Source: Ceratorhiza oryzae-sativae
Lineage: Eukaryota; Basidiomycota; Agaricomycetes; Cantharellales; Ceratobasidiaceae
Direction of reading: 5' to 3'
DNA: 64,000 nt
Assembly (NCBI GenBank): GCA_030998015.1
Contig: JARWMV010000233.1
Location: 2,418,001-2,482,000 of the forward strand
In this document: positions 15,726 to 26,494 of the stretch, one piece after another
How the letters are laid out: each line of letters starts with the position of its first letter
How positions within the stretch are numbered: the first letter of the stretch is position 1
Notes under the pieces: model-generated
The model's input: only the letters and a program-made list of their open reading frames with translations
Databases searched by the model: none
Told to the model about the DNA's origin: nothing
Made by a program: the position numbers and the translations under genes

Positions 15726-16012
15726 GAGGTCAGGTGGTCAGGATTGAAGTGACCAGCTGGTGTCAAGAAAAAATTGTCCCCATGGAGCTGAAATATCATC
15801 TTGAGCACAGCTAAATAAAGGTCACCTTCGATAGCCTTGCCAGCAGGAACGAGCAGCTCCCATTGGGCGAACAAGGACATAAAAGTGGAGCATAAGAACT
15901 GGGAGAAAGTCTAGGGTCTTATCACGTGGAAACACCCTTGGACCCGTCAGGATTGATGCGCAGTGACCTTGTCGAACAAGGTGATAGTGTAGCGTTTCAG
16001 AAGGCAGGCCTC

Positions 16013-16035
16013 ACTTTTATTTTATTTTATTTTGT
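16013..16035. repeat. (ATTTT)n microsatellite
   Basis: Four consecutive TTTTA units in an AT-rich spacer. Confidence 0.8.
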
Positions 16036-16183
16036 ATATTCATTAGTGTCGTTTAGAGGCCAGGCCTCATGGTGCGACTACAAGGCAGGTACACTGGGAC
16101 GTAGCAACAGAGGAAGAGGAGATGATCTACTAGACTTTTCTCGAGCGCTATCTTGACTGTGCGAGGATGCGTTTGTGTCGGGG

Positions 16184-16535
16184 CTAAATTAGAGACATAT
16201 TAGGTCTTGGAAGAGATGGGAGCGTCAGACAAACTCCAATAGTGTCAAATGACCAGTAATTTTTCCCCCGCGGGGCCAGGATATTTTGCTGTAGTGCGGT
16301 AAACTTCGGGCATCTGAGCACCAAGTGTGTGACCGATTTCTCGGCTTCGCCGCGGGCCATGCAGCAGGGCGAATCGACGAGCCCAAGGGCGTGGAGGTGC
16401 CTCTGGAGCTGAACATGCCCGGTGATCAGCCGGAACAGGAGGGAGGCCTGAGTTCCAGCCAACCGCGAGGTTTATGAACGAGGGTGGGTCTATGGTCGGG
16501 CAGCAGGTGCGTAGGTGGGTACCTGAGGGCACCAG
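16184..16535 (-). mobile_element. LINE polyprotein remnant (post-RNase H zinc-knuckle region)
   Basis: The minus strand reads AGTQASLLFRLITGHVQLQ, then RHLHALGLVDSPCC and THLVLRCPKFTALQ. This is the conserved segment after the reverse transcriptase/RNase H of fungal LINEs (LxTGHxxLxxxLxxxxxxxSPxCxxC...HxLxxCP), with the second CxxC already damaged (SPCCMARGEAE). It is truncated on both sides, so it is a dead fragment. Confidence 0.7.
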
Positions 16536-17247
16536 GCCTCATAGTACGGCTTCTGGATAGAGAACAGGAGAAAGAGAAAGAAGTTGATCACTCGCACTCG
16601 TGACGTGACCCATAAAGTGATTCTAATTTGGTCGCTTGCTGGAACGATCATGCATGCTTCACGTGTGGCATTCTATATTTACTCAGGCGGATGACGTGTT
16701 ATGTCCGACGAGTTCCCGGGTGCATACAGTCAATGCCTTGGCCTGCATGATCATGTGCACAAGTCTAACAAGACGACGAACGTAAGGTATACACAACTCA
16801 TCTTTGCAGCGTCTCAACCCCGCGAGCACCATCAGAAAATACGATCTGATGAATGAGCGGTCCGAGACTGTGGCCGACGATCTGAAACAAAAAATCCCAT
16901 CGTTTATCTCCCTATCATCGGGTGTTAGACCTTGATGAGAGCGCTGTGACACGGTCACTGCACATGGCGCGTTTGATGGAATCTGTCGACTGTTCGGTTC
17001 CTTGATAAAATGCCCAAGGTCGGTTGCAACCTCTTGGAAATACACCAGTTCTGCCGCCCATCCCAGGCGCCCAGACTACCATCCCAAGCAAGGCTGCCGA
17101 ATGAAACAAGCGCCTAGCGCATAATATCGCCGATAGCAACCCTTTGTCTTTCCATAACGAGCGTGATGACTCGTGGGGGCGATCAAAAATGGCAGCAGCA
17201 AGCGCCCAGGACCCGTCTCTTCGCTTCATACACACCCGGAAAGCGAT
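16536..17247. other. Upstream region of the first Zn2Cys6 factor
   Basis: No gene supported; the long minus-strand frame running into 17.6 kb is a shadow of the GC-rich first exon of the transcription factor. Pyrimidine-rich DNA precedes the ATG at 17248. Confidence 0.4.
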
Positions 17248-20200
17248 ATGTCTTCGTCTGTACCAGACGACCATCTCAGACGGCAGCAGCAACAGGCGAT
17301 GATAGGTCTGCCCTCGACGTACCGCCCGACGGCCAACCGACGTGCCACGCGCGACGGCGAGTACGATGTGTACGTCGCGCAGATGGCGGCGACGGGGCTC
17401 CCGTCGAGCACGATGCCCTCGGCCGCGAACTCGGGCGCTGAGCGGTCGCTCGAACAGCACCCGCACGCCTCGAGTCTGAACAGCGCCAACGCCCATTTCG
17501 GCGTATTTGAGCCGCCGGTCGGGCATCAGGCGAGGCCGTACTCGACGTTTGCGCCGCTCCTGGGCGATCAGCAGCAGCAGCAGGCACAGCGGCCGACACA
17601 GCAGGTGCCCGGTGAGTTCGTGCCCGGCAACGGCGGGGGCATCTTCCAGCACAACCCCAGCACCCGCCCGCACATGCCCGTCAACACCCAGGTAGTCGTC
17701 TATTGTGCTTATCAGAGACCGAGACTCATTGCTGCCCGCGCCAGTCGATGCCCATCCACGACGTCAGCCGAAGCAACACCACCATGTCCGGCTACTCAGA
17801 CCCGTCCTCGTCGGCCAATCTCTCGTCGCCCGTGCGCTCCGCCCCGCCCACCGGCTTCCATCCGTACGCGTCTCCACCCGACTATGCCACGGATACGGCT
17901 ACCAGACCACTGCCCACCCCCTCGAGTATCCATCGTCGGGATCGGACCCGTTTAATCCGTCGTCGGACCCATATGCGTCCCCCTCGCCCGGAAAGCACTA
18001 CATGTCCTCCCCCGAGCCGATCCAGCATCCGCATCAGCAGCCGCAGCAGCGGTCAAACATCTTTGCAGCGACCAACCCGACCACGTTTGCGCCCAGTCCA
18101 ACCAGGCCGGGGCCGACGCCATTCGCGAATGGTACAGCCTGGCAGCCTGTCCCCGCCTCGTCGCTCGTCCCGAGCGGGGGCAGCAGCGGCGGGTCGAACG
18201 GCGGTGGACGCGGTCCATTTTCTGGTGGATCGAGTGGAGGGCCTGGTGTGGGCAGATCGAACAGTTTTGGAGCAAACGCAAATAGACATCACCCCACACA
18301 TGGACACACTCAGAGTCAAGACGGTCTACTCGCCGTGCCTCATCAGCCATCCAAGCGACAGCGCCGACAGGAAGAAGAGGAGGAGAGCGACAGTGAGGAT
18401 GAGGTTGGTTCAAGGGGACCAGTCCAGGGAGCGATCAAACGACTGTGAGTCGCCTCGCTTTGGGTTGTGGTCGTCTCGTTTTCGGGTTGGACATGTCGAG
18501 CGGGGTTGATATACCAGACGCTCCAATTGCGTTGGCCGCTCGCCGAACCCACTTCGGCAAACGGGCTGCTTCGAGGCAACCGGTGTTTGTGCGCGCCGTC
18601 ACCACAGTCCTTTCCGGTGCTTCCTACCCCCGGTCTGGTCACGTTTCTCGATCAGCCTTGTGGCTCCATATGGGATCGCTGCAGGGTGGTGCGAGATCCA
18701 ATCGTCTTGGGGTGCGGCGCTTTTTCAAGTGCCAGAGCACGAGTGGCGATGAGCCCGATCTCGTGGCTCTAACAAACAATTGGTTTCAATTGTCTGTTTG
18801 TGAAACATTGGCTAACTGTCTTCCAATGATCCAGGCCAGGAGCATGCAGCAACTGCAAACGACTCAAGGTTCGCTCCCTTTTCCTTCTCGCTTATCGACT
18901 CGCAGAAACTGATCGCTTTTCTCGTCTTTCATAACTCAATGAATCCATGCCCTCCTCGACATATCCGGTTTGGTCTGTCCCTGGTTCGGTTACTTTTGCG
19001 GCCTCGTCTCCGCACACATCTGGTCTGGCCTGGCTCGTGGTGTGATGGACGATCTCGGGGATTGGTCGTTGCGGTGATGATGATCGTCTCGTCTACGACC
19101 GTTGGATTGCTCCTCTGACCTGGAACGCGTAACCCCTCTGTTCCGTACCGACTGCGACAATGCTCGGCCCGTACACCCCTCCACTCGATGTGGACTATGA
19201 TGCGCCACCTACCCATGTCGCGCGTCCCCCCACGGTTGCGTGCACATGCCTTGTCCCCGCACATCCTGCGCTTTTGGTGGCACTGCAGATGAAGTGCGTG
19301 TTTGGAGCGGGTCAAAATGTGTGTCAGCGCTGTCAGAATACGAACAAGACATGTGTGGTCGAAGGCAGAAAGCCAAGGCAGGGACCCAAGTGAGTGCTCG
19401 GTGGGTGCTGCCAGAGAAACAGCCCGCTGATAATCTTGGCAGTAAACGCGATTGCTCATGCGCGAGTTGGCAAACAAGAACCAGATTATCGATTCTCTCT
19501 TGCGCCAGGTCGGTCTTTTGCGTTCCCTCCTTCTCTATTTTTTTTTTTCGGCAATCCTCCTCACACTGCATTACCGACAGATTCACAACCCGGCCATGCG
19601 CATCCCAATCAACCTCCAGCCAAACGTGCCGATTCCACAGCAAGCGTCCAATGCGTCCGAACGCCCACCCGACAAGGACGTCTTGGCATGGATCGAGTCG
19701 ATCAGGCAAAATCGTCCACCGACTCCAACCGGGTCGATCGATACCGGTATGGCCCACCATCGCAGGGCGGCGAGCGAGCCGGCACTTCCTCCTCCACCGC
19801 CGACCGAGCCGGATGAGGATGCCGTTAGTTTCGGAGAGAGCGCGTCGAATGTTCGGCCGGTGGGTTTCTCTCTCGGTCTCCGAGAGAGTGTGTGCCGCTG
19901 ACAGAATTTTATACTATGCAGAGACCGGATGATTCGCCCGAAGGAGGTCGACCTCGGACGCCCATTGAACTTCGGCAAGATAGCGCCGAGTTAGATGCTA
20001 AACTCCACTCGATCCCCCCACCCAACGCCCCAGTCGGGTTCATCGCCAAACTCGCGTTGACGAACAACCGGGACAAGCGCGGGAGCGACGCGGGCATGAC
20101 TGGCGAGGCCGAGGAAGAAGACAAATGGGTCGGTGTGGGGAATATGACGTATTTCGAGCCTGGCCCGAGCGCCGATCCTGAGCTGAGGCGGATCATTATT

Positions 20201-22969
20201 GAGCGTCAGATGCCGCCCGAGATTCTGACGCATGGGATCATCAAGCCCTCCGAGGTTGAGATTTTGTTCAAGATGTGAGTTGGGTTGGGTATGTGAGTTG
20301 GGTGTGGGACTGATGGTGATTTGTTATTTAGATTTTTTGACCAGTTGAATGTGAGTCGGGTCCTGATACGGAGAACGTCGTGTGTTGATCAATGATCTAG
20401 CCTTTTGTCGCGATTCTCGACCCCCACATGCATACACCCGCGTTTGTCTTTGGACGGTGTCCGTTTTTGTTTACAGCTAGTACGTTGCCAGTTTTCTCGC
20501 GTTTGCATTCACCCTAACTCTCTTCTTTAGTCTGCGCCATTTCTTCACGTTACTATCGCAAACGACCCGAACTCTACACCATTGCGATGCATTTCGCCAA
20601 ACAATCTGCGGCTACGGCCCTAATTGACGGGTGGAAGAGTGTCGAGCTCGTGCAGGCTTATATTCTCATGAGCGTGTACCCCGTTCCGGCCAGGCGATGG
20701 GAGGAGGACCGGACGTGGCTGTATTTAGGTTTGGCGATCAGGTGGGCTCTAGGGCATGCATCACCGAAGGCAGAGACTGATTCCAGGACAGGATGGCGAC
20801 CGACCTGAACTTGCATCTGCCCTGGCAGGGTAAAGCGACCGGCGAAGCCCACGAGCGCGAGATTTTGAACCGGACGAGGACCTGGTTGATCTGCTTCAAT
20901 CTGTGGGTCGCCTCAATGTGGACTACCGCTGGGCGTCTAATATCTGGCTTGATTTATTCCGCAGGGACCGATCTGGTGCGACTCAATTTGGACGACCGCC
21001 GACGATCCGAGAGGATTATATCATTCGCAAGTCGCAGGATTGGTACAAGCGGAGCGAATACAAGTGAGTTGGTCCTATGATTGAACGGAGCGTTTTGATC
21101 TGACTTTTTTTTTTTTTGGAATAGCCTTGCTATGGATGTGCATCTTACTGCTTACACTCGTCTCTTGAGGATTGTTGCCCGTTTCTTGGCGAATGTGTAT
21201 TCAGACTCGAATTCGCCGACGGCTTTGAACAAGGTCTGTTGGTGTTTCCAAGCGTAGCGCTTTGTAGATTGACACGAATGACAGAGCCTGGACTTTATAA
21301 CCGTGACAAGTGCTTCGGACGAGGAGCTCATGGCGTATGAAAGGGAAACGCAAGAGCAGTTTCAGAATGAGTCGGACCATAATGGTATGTTATATTCCTA
21401 TAGTCTCGGGTCTCAATCAACTCATATGCTCAGACTCGGCATGCGAGTACCGCTGCAAGTTGTTGCCTTTGTAAGTTCCAAGAGATTGGATCTCATGAAA
21501 AGTGGCTCACAAGACTGAAATAGCTTGTCCAACTATTCTCGTCTTGTACGTGACATTCACGTCTCGATCGGTATGAGTGTCTAATCGTGGCGCCGCAGGT
21601 TATCTTTTCGTTTGGGTACCAACAAGCGTTCCAGCGAGGGCTTCAACATGGCAAAATATTCTTTGACAAAGTAATTAAATCCGAGTGGGACCCCGATCAG
21701 CTATTGATATTTGTTATAGTGTTACAAAGCGGCGTCAGAGGTTGTAAGAATCGCGATCGAGGTTCTCGCCCCAACCGGACGTCTTAGTGAGTGGTTCTAT
21801 CAACCTGTATTGACCCGGTTATTGATTCTGTCATAGTGTATGCGCCCGACGGCCATTTCGTGTTTCTCAGCTTTGCGGCCGCGTTTTTGCTCAAGGTCAG
21901 TCCTCGATCAAAGTCAACGCCAGATATCTGATTCCCTGTCCCAGATGCTCCGACCTCAATTCGCTGCAGCTCTTGAGCCCTCCCAATCATCTCGAATCAT
22001 CCAGATCGTACAAGCTTGGCAGACGTTTTGGCATCGGACAAAGTTGCGATTGACGATCGACACAGCCCTCGTCTGTACTCTCGGTTCCTGAGCGGTCTTA
22101 TCGCGAAGCAAAACCAAAACGGAATGGTCTTGAGCAAGCCACTGCAGCCTGGCCCACAAGGTGGTCCCGGAGTCGGCGGTTCGGCAGGCTCCAAGCCCGG
22201 ACAAGATTCTCGGTCTGTCGGCGGGGCGAGTACGAGCAGCATGTCGGGAGCTGGTCTTAAATCAAATCCGAGTACGAGCGCCGGCGCGACGGATGCGGGA
22301 ATGATTCACGATTCCCCGCACACGGCCCCCATCGAGCTAGGACCCGAGGCGGGGGAAGCAAGGGACAAGGTTTCGTCTCCGCCCCGTCCTCGTCGTATGC
22401 AGAGTCCCCCGATTGTGATTCGCCCGCCGACAATCGACCAGAGCATGCAAAACGTGAACCGAACTGGCGAACTCGGCGGTATGAGTCAAGGGGTCTCTGG
22501 CGGTCAAGACCAAACGATCATGGGTGGTTATGTGACGGTGGAGCCAAGCGGCGAGACCATGTCCTCTGTTGAGAGTACTGCCCAGGGTGGCCAGACGACC
22601 ATTACAGAAGCGAGTGCGGATGATATGGAATTTGACCAACATGACATGCTTGCTGCGATGTACCCGCTCCAAGATCCGAATTGGCTCAACAACTTCCTTA
22701 TGCCTGGTTTCAACGCCAACTATGCGGACGACGGAAGCAGCACCTCGAGCGAGATGCGTCAGTGGTACAACATGAACCAGGGTCCCATGATTCCTGGCGG
22801 TGGAACGGGCCAAGGCACGATGGGATCACTGGGCGCCGGTCACGGTTTGCAGGGAATGGGACAAATGCCTGACCTGTTTGCGCCCGGGTTGGACTATACA
22901 AATGGTATGATCATTAACGGCCATGGTACGCCGATGGATAACATGATGGATGGGTATGGCTATCGATAA
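17248..22969 (+). CDS. Zn(II)2Cys6 fungal transcription factor (PriB-like)
   Basis: Nuclear DNA-binding regulator. The N-terminal 400 or so residues are low complexity (Gln, Ser, Pro, Gly runs) with a basic patch KRQRRQEEEEE before the zinc cluster. The cluster is CSNCKRLK / MKCVFGAGQNVCQRCQN, then TNKTCVVEGRKPR: spacing C-x2-C-x6-C-x8-C-x2-C-x6-C. It is split by an intron of 420 nt (18869-19288), and its first half sits on a 34-nt exon (18835-18868). A short coiled linker (ELANKNQIIDSLLRQ) follows, then the fungal-specific regulatory domain (PFVAILDPHMHTPAFVFGRCPF through IAMHFAKQSAATALIDGWKSVELVQAYILMSVY and the RTWLICFNLDRS segment). The C-terminal tail is Gly/Ser/Met-rich with an acidic activation-like stretch (ADDMEFDQHDMLAAMYPL). 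At least ten short introns. A frame change near 17.88-17.91 kb splits exon 2. Targets unknown. Confidence 0.85.
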
Positions 22970-23795
22970 TCTTGGACAAAGTACTTGCGGTGAAGCACTT
23001 GACTATTCGTGTTTGTATTGGAACATCTCCCGCTTTTTGTTTTGTAATATGAACAATATAGATGTTTGAATTTCTGAATCAAATGAACTCCAGATGAATC
23101 GTCAAACTGTGGAGGCGAGGCGGGGGGGCCCGTTTGGCCAAAACCCAGCGGCCCAGATTACGGATCAAGAGAGTGAGCCTGCACTCGGCCGTATTATAGT
23201 ATCAGAAATACTGCCGCATATAGCGAGTGGCCAATGGTAAAATGCAGTGCCCCATGAAAAGTATATGACAGCAAGGTTTCATGACCGCGCCAGTGGGCGT
23301 TTTTAGGCTCATTATCTTTCTGATATGTTATAATGGAACGCTTACACTCGTTTCACATGTATATAAGAACGCCTCGTACACAGAGAGGCAACCCTCGTTC
23401 AAATACAAGAATTTGACAAGTCACGAGCGACACTCTTCAGTTCTAATGATCGTCTCCACACCTCCTGTTCGATCTGTCCGGTAGTCGACCTCACGGGTGC
23501 GCACCCAAGGATTACTTAGACCTGTGGAGCTCATTTGCGCTAGTTAGACGTTTGAATTTTGGCCAAGTCATCCCTGGCGATTGCTCAGGATGTACAATAT
23601 TTTGTCAAATGATACAATCCGATGGCTATCCGGGTACCGATAGTTGAGACCGGTTCGGCTCAGCTGCTGGTATAAGAACAAGCGGCTTGATCATCCAAAC
23701 CAATTTAAGCTGTACCCAAAAAAAAAACCCCCCCGAAGGTTGAACACGGCTTCGCTTCCGTCTCTTTCAACGTTGTTGAAGAAGTCGATTGTTTT
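22970..23795. other. Intergenic
   Basis: 3' flank of the transcription factor. A nine-base A run directly followed by an eight-base C run sits at about 23718-23735; otherwise nothing. Confidence 0.4.
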
Positions 23796-23996
23796 GGTCG
23801 ATTTGGGCGAACGTCGAGGGTAGTTCGCCAGCCGCCCGTCTGCGACAGGTTCACTCAAAGGGACGAGACAACACATCAACATTTGATTCGTTACATAAAT
23901 CCTGAGCACACATTCGCCGCAGCTTATCCCTACTACATATGTGCTCGTGTTTCGGTACGATCAATTTGCTCAAAACCTATGGATTCTAGTAAGACT

Positions 23997-24188
23997 TCAG
24001 CATTCAACGTTACGACACAGCCTATGGGACCAGACCCTCACCTTCACTTTCTTGCACGAACCGCGGCAGATCCGTGCGTCGAGATTGCTACGTTCCTCCA
24101 AGCCCGAGATAGGCGTGGCGGAGACGGCGATGGAGGCGCTCAAGACGATGAGGCTAGCCGCGAGCATGGAGCGGATGGAGAAGTACAT
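23997..24188 (-). CDS. Small cysteine-rich secreted protein, copy 1
   Basis: 63 residues: signal peptide MYFSIRSMLAASLIVLSAS... with cleavage near SATP, then a short spacer ending EER (possible Kex2-like site), then a basic mature part with four cysteines in a C-x3-C-x12-C-x4-C layout (ICRGSC, LCRNVEC). The protein is identical to copy 2 at 25056. A TATAAGA motif lies 83-89 nt upstream on the coding strand (24271-24277). The 3' end contains an optional GT...AG intron; splicing would replace the last 19 residues by Asn-Pro-stop and remove two cysteines. It looks like an effector or peptide signal; no family is recognised. Confidence 0.7.
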   Translation of the reverse strand: MYFSIRSMLAASLIVLSASIAVSATPISGLEERSNLDARICRGSCKKVKVRVWSHRLCRNVEC

Positions 24189-24270
24189 GGTTCAGTAACG
24201 GGTAAGGCTTCAAGTGATGGATGGATGAGTAAATCTGTGTGGATGCTGCTATGTTCTCGACGGCAAGCTC

Positions 24271-24277
24271 TCTTATA
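24271..24277 (-). promoter_or_regulatory. TATA box for secreted protein copy 1
   Basis: TATAAGA on the minus strand, mirrored exactly in the other arm at 24967-24973 and at the same distance from the start codon. Confidence 0.5.
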
Positions 24278-24966
24278 CCCAGCAACGGGCAATGAAGGCG
24301 GATTGGGACGCATAGCAGTTTGTGCAAAACGGTCTCGGGCAAGGGAAACCGAGCCGCCGTCGAAGTGCGAGTTCCACCGAGAAATGTCGCACAAGGTTGT
24401 GACAAGCCACAATTCAATCCCAGAAAATTGCACATTCAGTTGACAGATAGAGCACGCACAGCCAACGAATGTGCAGGCCAGGCGATAGGTCACATTTAGT
24501 CGCATACTGATAAAACCATTGCAAAATGCTCCACCTTCCTTAATCCATAAATAAGAGGATGTTTCTGAAGACGAAACACTACGATTCGATTGAATGGTAA
24601 GCGTAGCAAGCCACACTAGCTTGCAGCAGTTGAATGTGGATAATCGAGCATTGAGATAGCGGATCCATATTAAGTAATAGTGATGATCGCATCATCACGG
24701 TCAGTGATGCCCGGAAGTACTTTGATCGGCCGAAATTGCTTCCATAATAGTAGCGATTGGAGCTTGGAGACTTCAAGTTCAAATGCTATACACATCTCGT
24801 CTGACAGATGGGTATGCAATTTGCTGTTGAATTGTGGCTTGTCACAACCTTATGCGATATTTCTCGGTGGAACTTGCACTTCGACGGCGACTCGGTTTCC
24901 CTTGCCCGAGACCGTTTTGCACAAACTGCTATGCGTCCCAATCCGCCTTCATTGCCCGTTGCTGGG

Positions 24967-24973
24967 TATAAGA
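24967..24973 (+). promoter_or_regulatory. TATA box for secreted protein copy 2
   Basis: TATAAGA, 83 nt before the ATG at 25056. Confidence 0.5.
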
Positions 24974-25055
24974 GAGCTTGCCGTCGAGAACATAGCAGCA
25001 TCCACACAGATTTACTCATCCATCCATCACTTGAAGCCTTACCCGTTACTGAACC

Positions 25056-25247
25056 ATGTACTTCTCCATCCGCTCCATGCTCGCAGCCAGCCTCATCGTC
25101 TTGAGCGCCTCCATCGCCGTCTCCGCCACGCCTATCTCGGGCTTGGAGGAACGTAGCAATCTCGATGCACGGATCTGCCGCGGTTCGTGCAAGAAAGTGA
25201 AGGTGAGGGTCTGGTCCCATAGACTGTGTCGTAACGTTGAATGCTGA
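25056..25247 (+). CDS. Small cysteine-rich secreted protein, copy 2
   Basis: Encodes the same 63 residues as copy 1. The two coding sequences differ at only four bases, all third positions and all silent: GCA/GCG and GCC/GCT (two Ala codons near residues 10-11), GAT/GAC (Asp in LDAR) and AGA/AGG (Arg in SHRLC). The start sits at ACCATGT. An intron 25203-25258 (GTGAGG...TACTAG) can be drawn and would end the protein just after CKKVK; retention gives the four-cysteine form. Both possibilities exist in both copies. Confidence 0.7.
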   Translation: MYFSIRSMLAASLIVLSASIAVSATPISGLEERSNLDARICRGSCKKVKVRVWSHRLCRNVEC

Positions 25248-25449
25248 AGTCTTACTAGAATCCATAGGTTTTAAGCAAATTGATTGTACCGAAACGCGAG
25301 CGCATATGTAGTAGGGATAAGCTGCGGCGAATGTGTGCTTAGGATTTGGATGTAACGAATCGAATGTTGATGTGTTTTCTCGTCCCTTTGAGTGAACCTG
25401 TCGCAGACGGGCAGCTGGCGAACTACCCTAGACGTTCAGCCAAATAGAC

Positions 25450-26494
25450 GATCCTCCGAAGCATTGGACACCTTCCTCCCCTGCTCACAAACAGATCCGT
25501 TCATTCTCCCACGTAACATCGTCACGCTCGAGCTCTGAATCGCGAAATATTGTCTTGCTATATACAGGAGTTGAGTAGTCGCGGATGGACTTGCCTCCTT
25601 TGCGGTTGCCTTGGCCTGGGATGGGCCGCGCTTCAATCGGTATTTTCAAAAGGTCTAATCACGATTAGCAGGCGAGCTCTTTATTGCCGTTTCACCCATC
25701 AAGTTAGTGGGGCGCTTACTGTTTGATCGAATAAATCCCAACATTTCCCTCCTCTCTCCAGATCAAATACTAAAACTGGGACAAGGTAAATGACGTAAAA
25801 AATGGTATTGGGACTTGAGTGAGTATATTAACAAGGATAAATTGAGGCCCAACAAATATGCGAGCTTTACGACAACGATGCAGACTCACAGTTGTGGGGG
25901 TTTCTGTCTGTTAGTCGATTCGCCCCACCCGTCAGATGATTGTGGTATCGTACTGAACATCCACAACCAACTAGCTCATGTGGGATGGACTTGGGCAGGC
26001 TGTTATTTATTTAAGCAAAATAGCACCCTGCCAACGGCCATACGATTGTCTGACGTGCGCACTCGAAACGACATCGCGGAGGAGATGCATATACTTGGGA
26101 TCAGTCAAACCTAGTGACTGGTGTGGGCCCCACCCAGGACCTTTGAACACAACTAAACCCCGCAAATGTTGGCGGATAATTTCTGCGCAAGCTGCCGCAT
26201 GTGTCGCGTGATATGGATGGAAACGAGACGGTGCAAGCAAGAAAAGGCCAGCAACTGCCAATCGCGAGACACTGGGGATGATGCGGCAAGGTCGCTTGGG
26301 GCAAGGATGGATTGCGGGTCGTAGCCACAAGTCGACTGTATGCAGGTGCAAAGTCACGTTGACGCCGCGCGCCCTGGACACATGGTTGTATTTGTCATCT
26401 AGGGTGGCACGTGACATTTTGTGGAGGGCCGGCTCGAGCGCGAAGATCTCCGATTTGTAACCACAGAGGCGTGTGTGCGCTACCAACCACGACC
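25450..26494. other. Intergenic before the SNF2 gene
   Basis: No supported gene. The promoter of the remodeller gene should lie at the right end; no TATA box is evident, as usual for a housekeeping gene. Confidence 0.4.

Larger units (their letters stand above)
23797..24417 (+). repeat. Inverted repeat 1, left arm
   Basis: About 610 bp that returns in reverse complement at 24827-25449, with a spacer of about 409 bp. Outer ends match through GAACGTC(G/T)AGGGTAGTTCGCC and inner ends through CCACAATTCAA. Scattered substitutions separate the arms, so they are real diverged copies rather than a collapsed or mirrored assembly join. Each arm carries a full small secreted-protein gene with its own TATA box. 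I found no target duplication or terminal signature that would make it a DNA transposon. Confidence 0.9.
24827..25449 (-). repeat. Inverted repeat 1, right arm
   Basis: Reverse complement of 23797-24417. Similarity fades over the last 12-15 bases at the outer end. Confidence 0.9.

Noticed and set aside
16915..17673. 252-residue minus-strand frame
   Set aside because: It is antisense to the GC-rich first exon of the Zn2Cys6 gene, is Arg/Val-biased and has no motif; the plus strand carries the supported gene.
24140..25265. Longer frames antisense to both secreted-protein copies (about 160 residues)
   Set aside because: They mirror each other only because the arms are inverted copies; they lack a promoter and differ by amino-acid changes, unlike the silent-only pattern of the secreted protein.
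23797..25449. Inverted repeat 1 as a mirrored assembly artefact
   Set aside because: The arms differ by scattered substitutions and small changes, which an artefactual mirror would not show.
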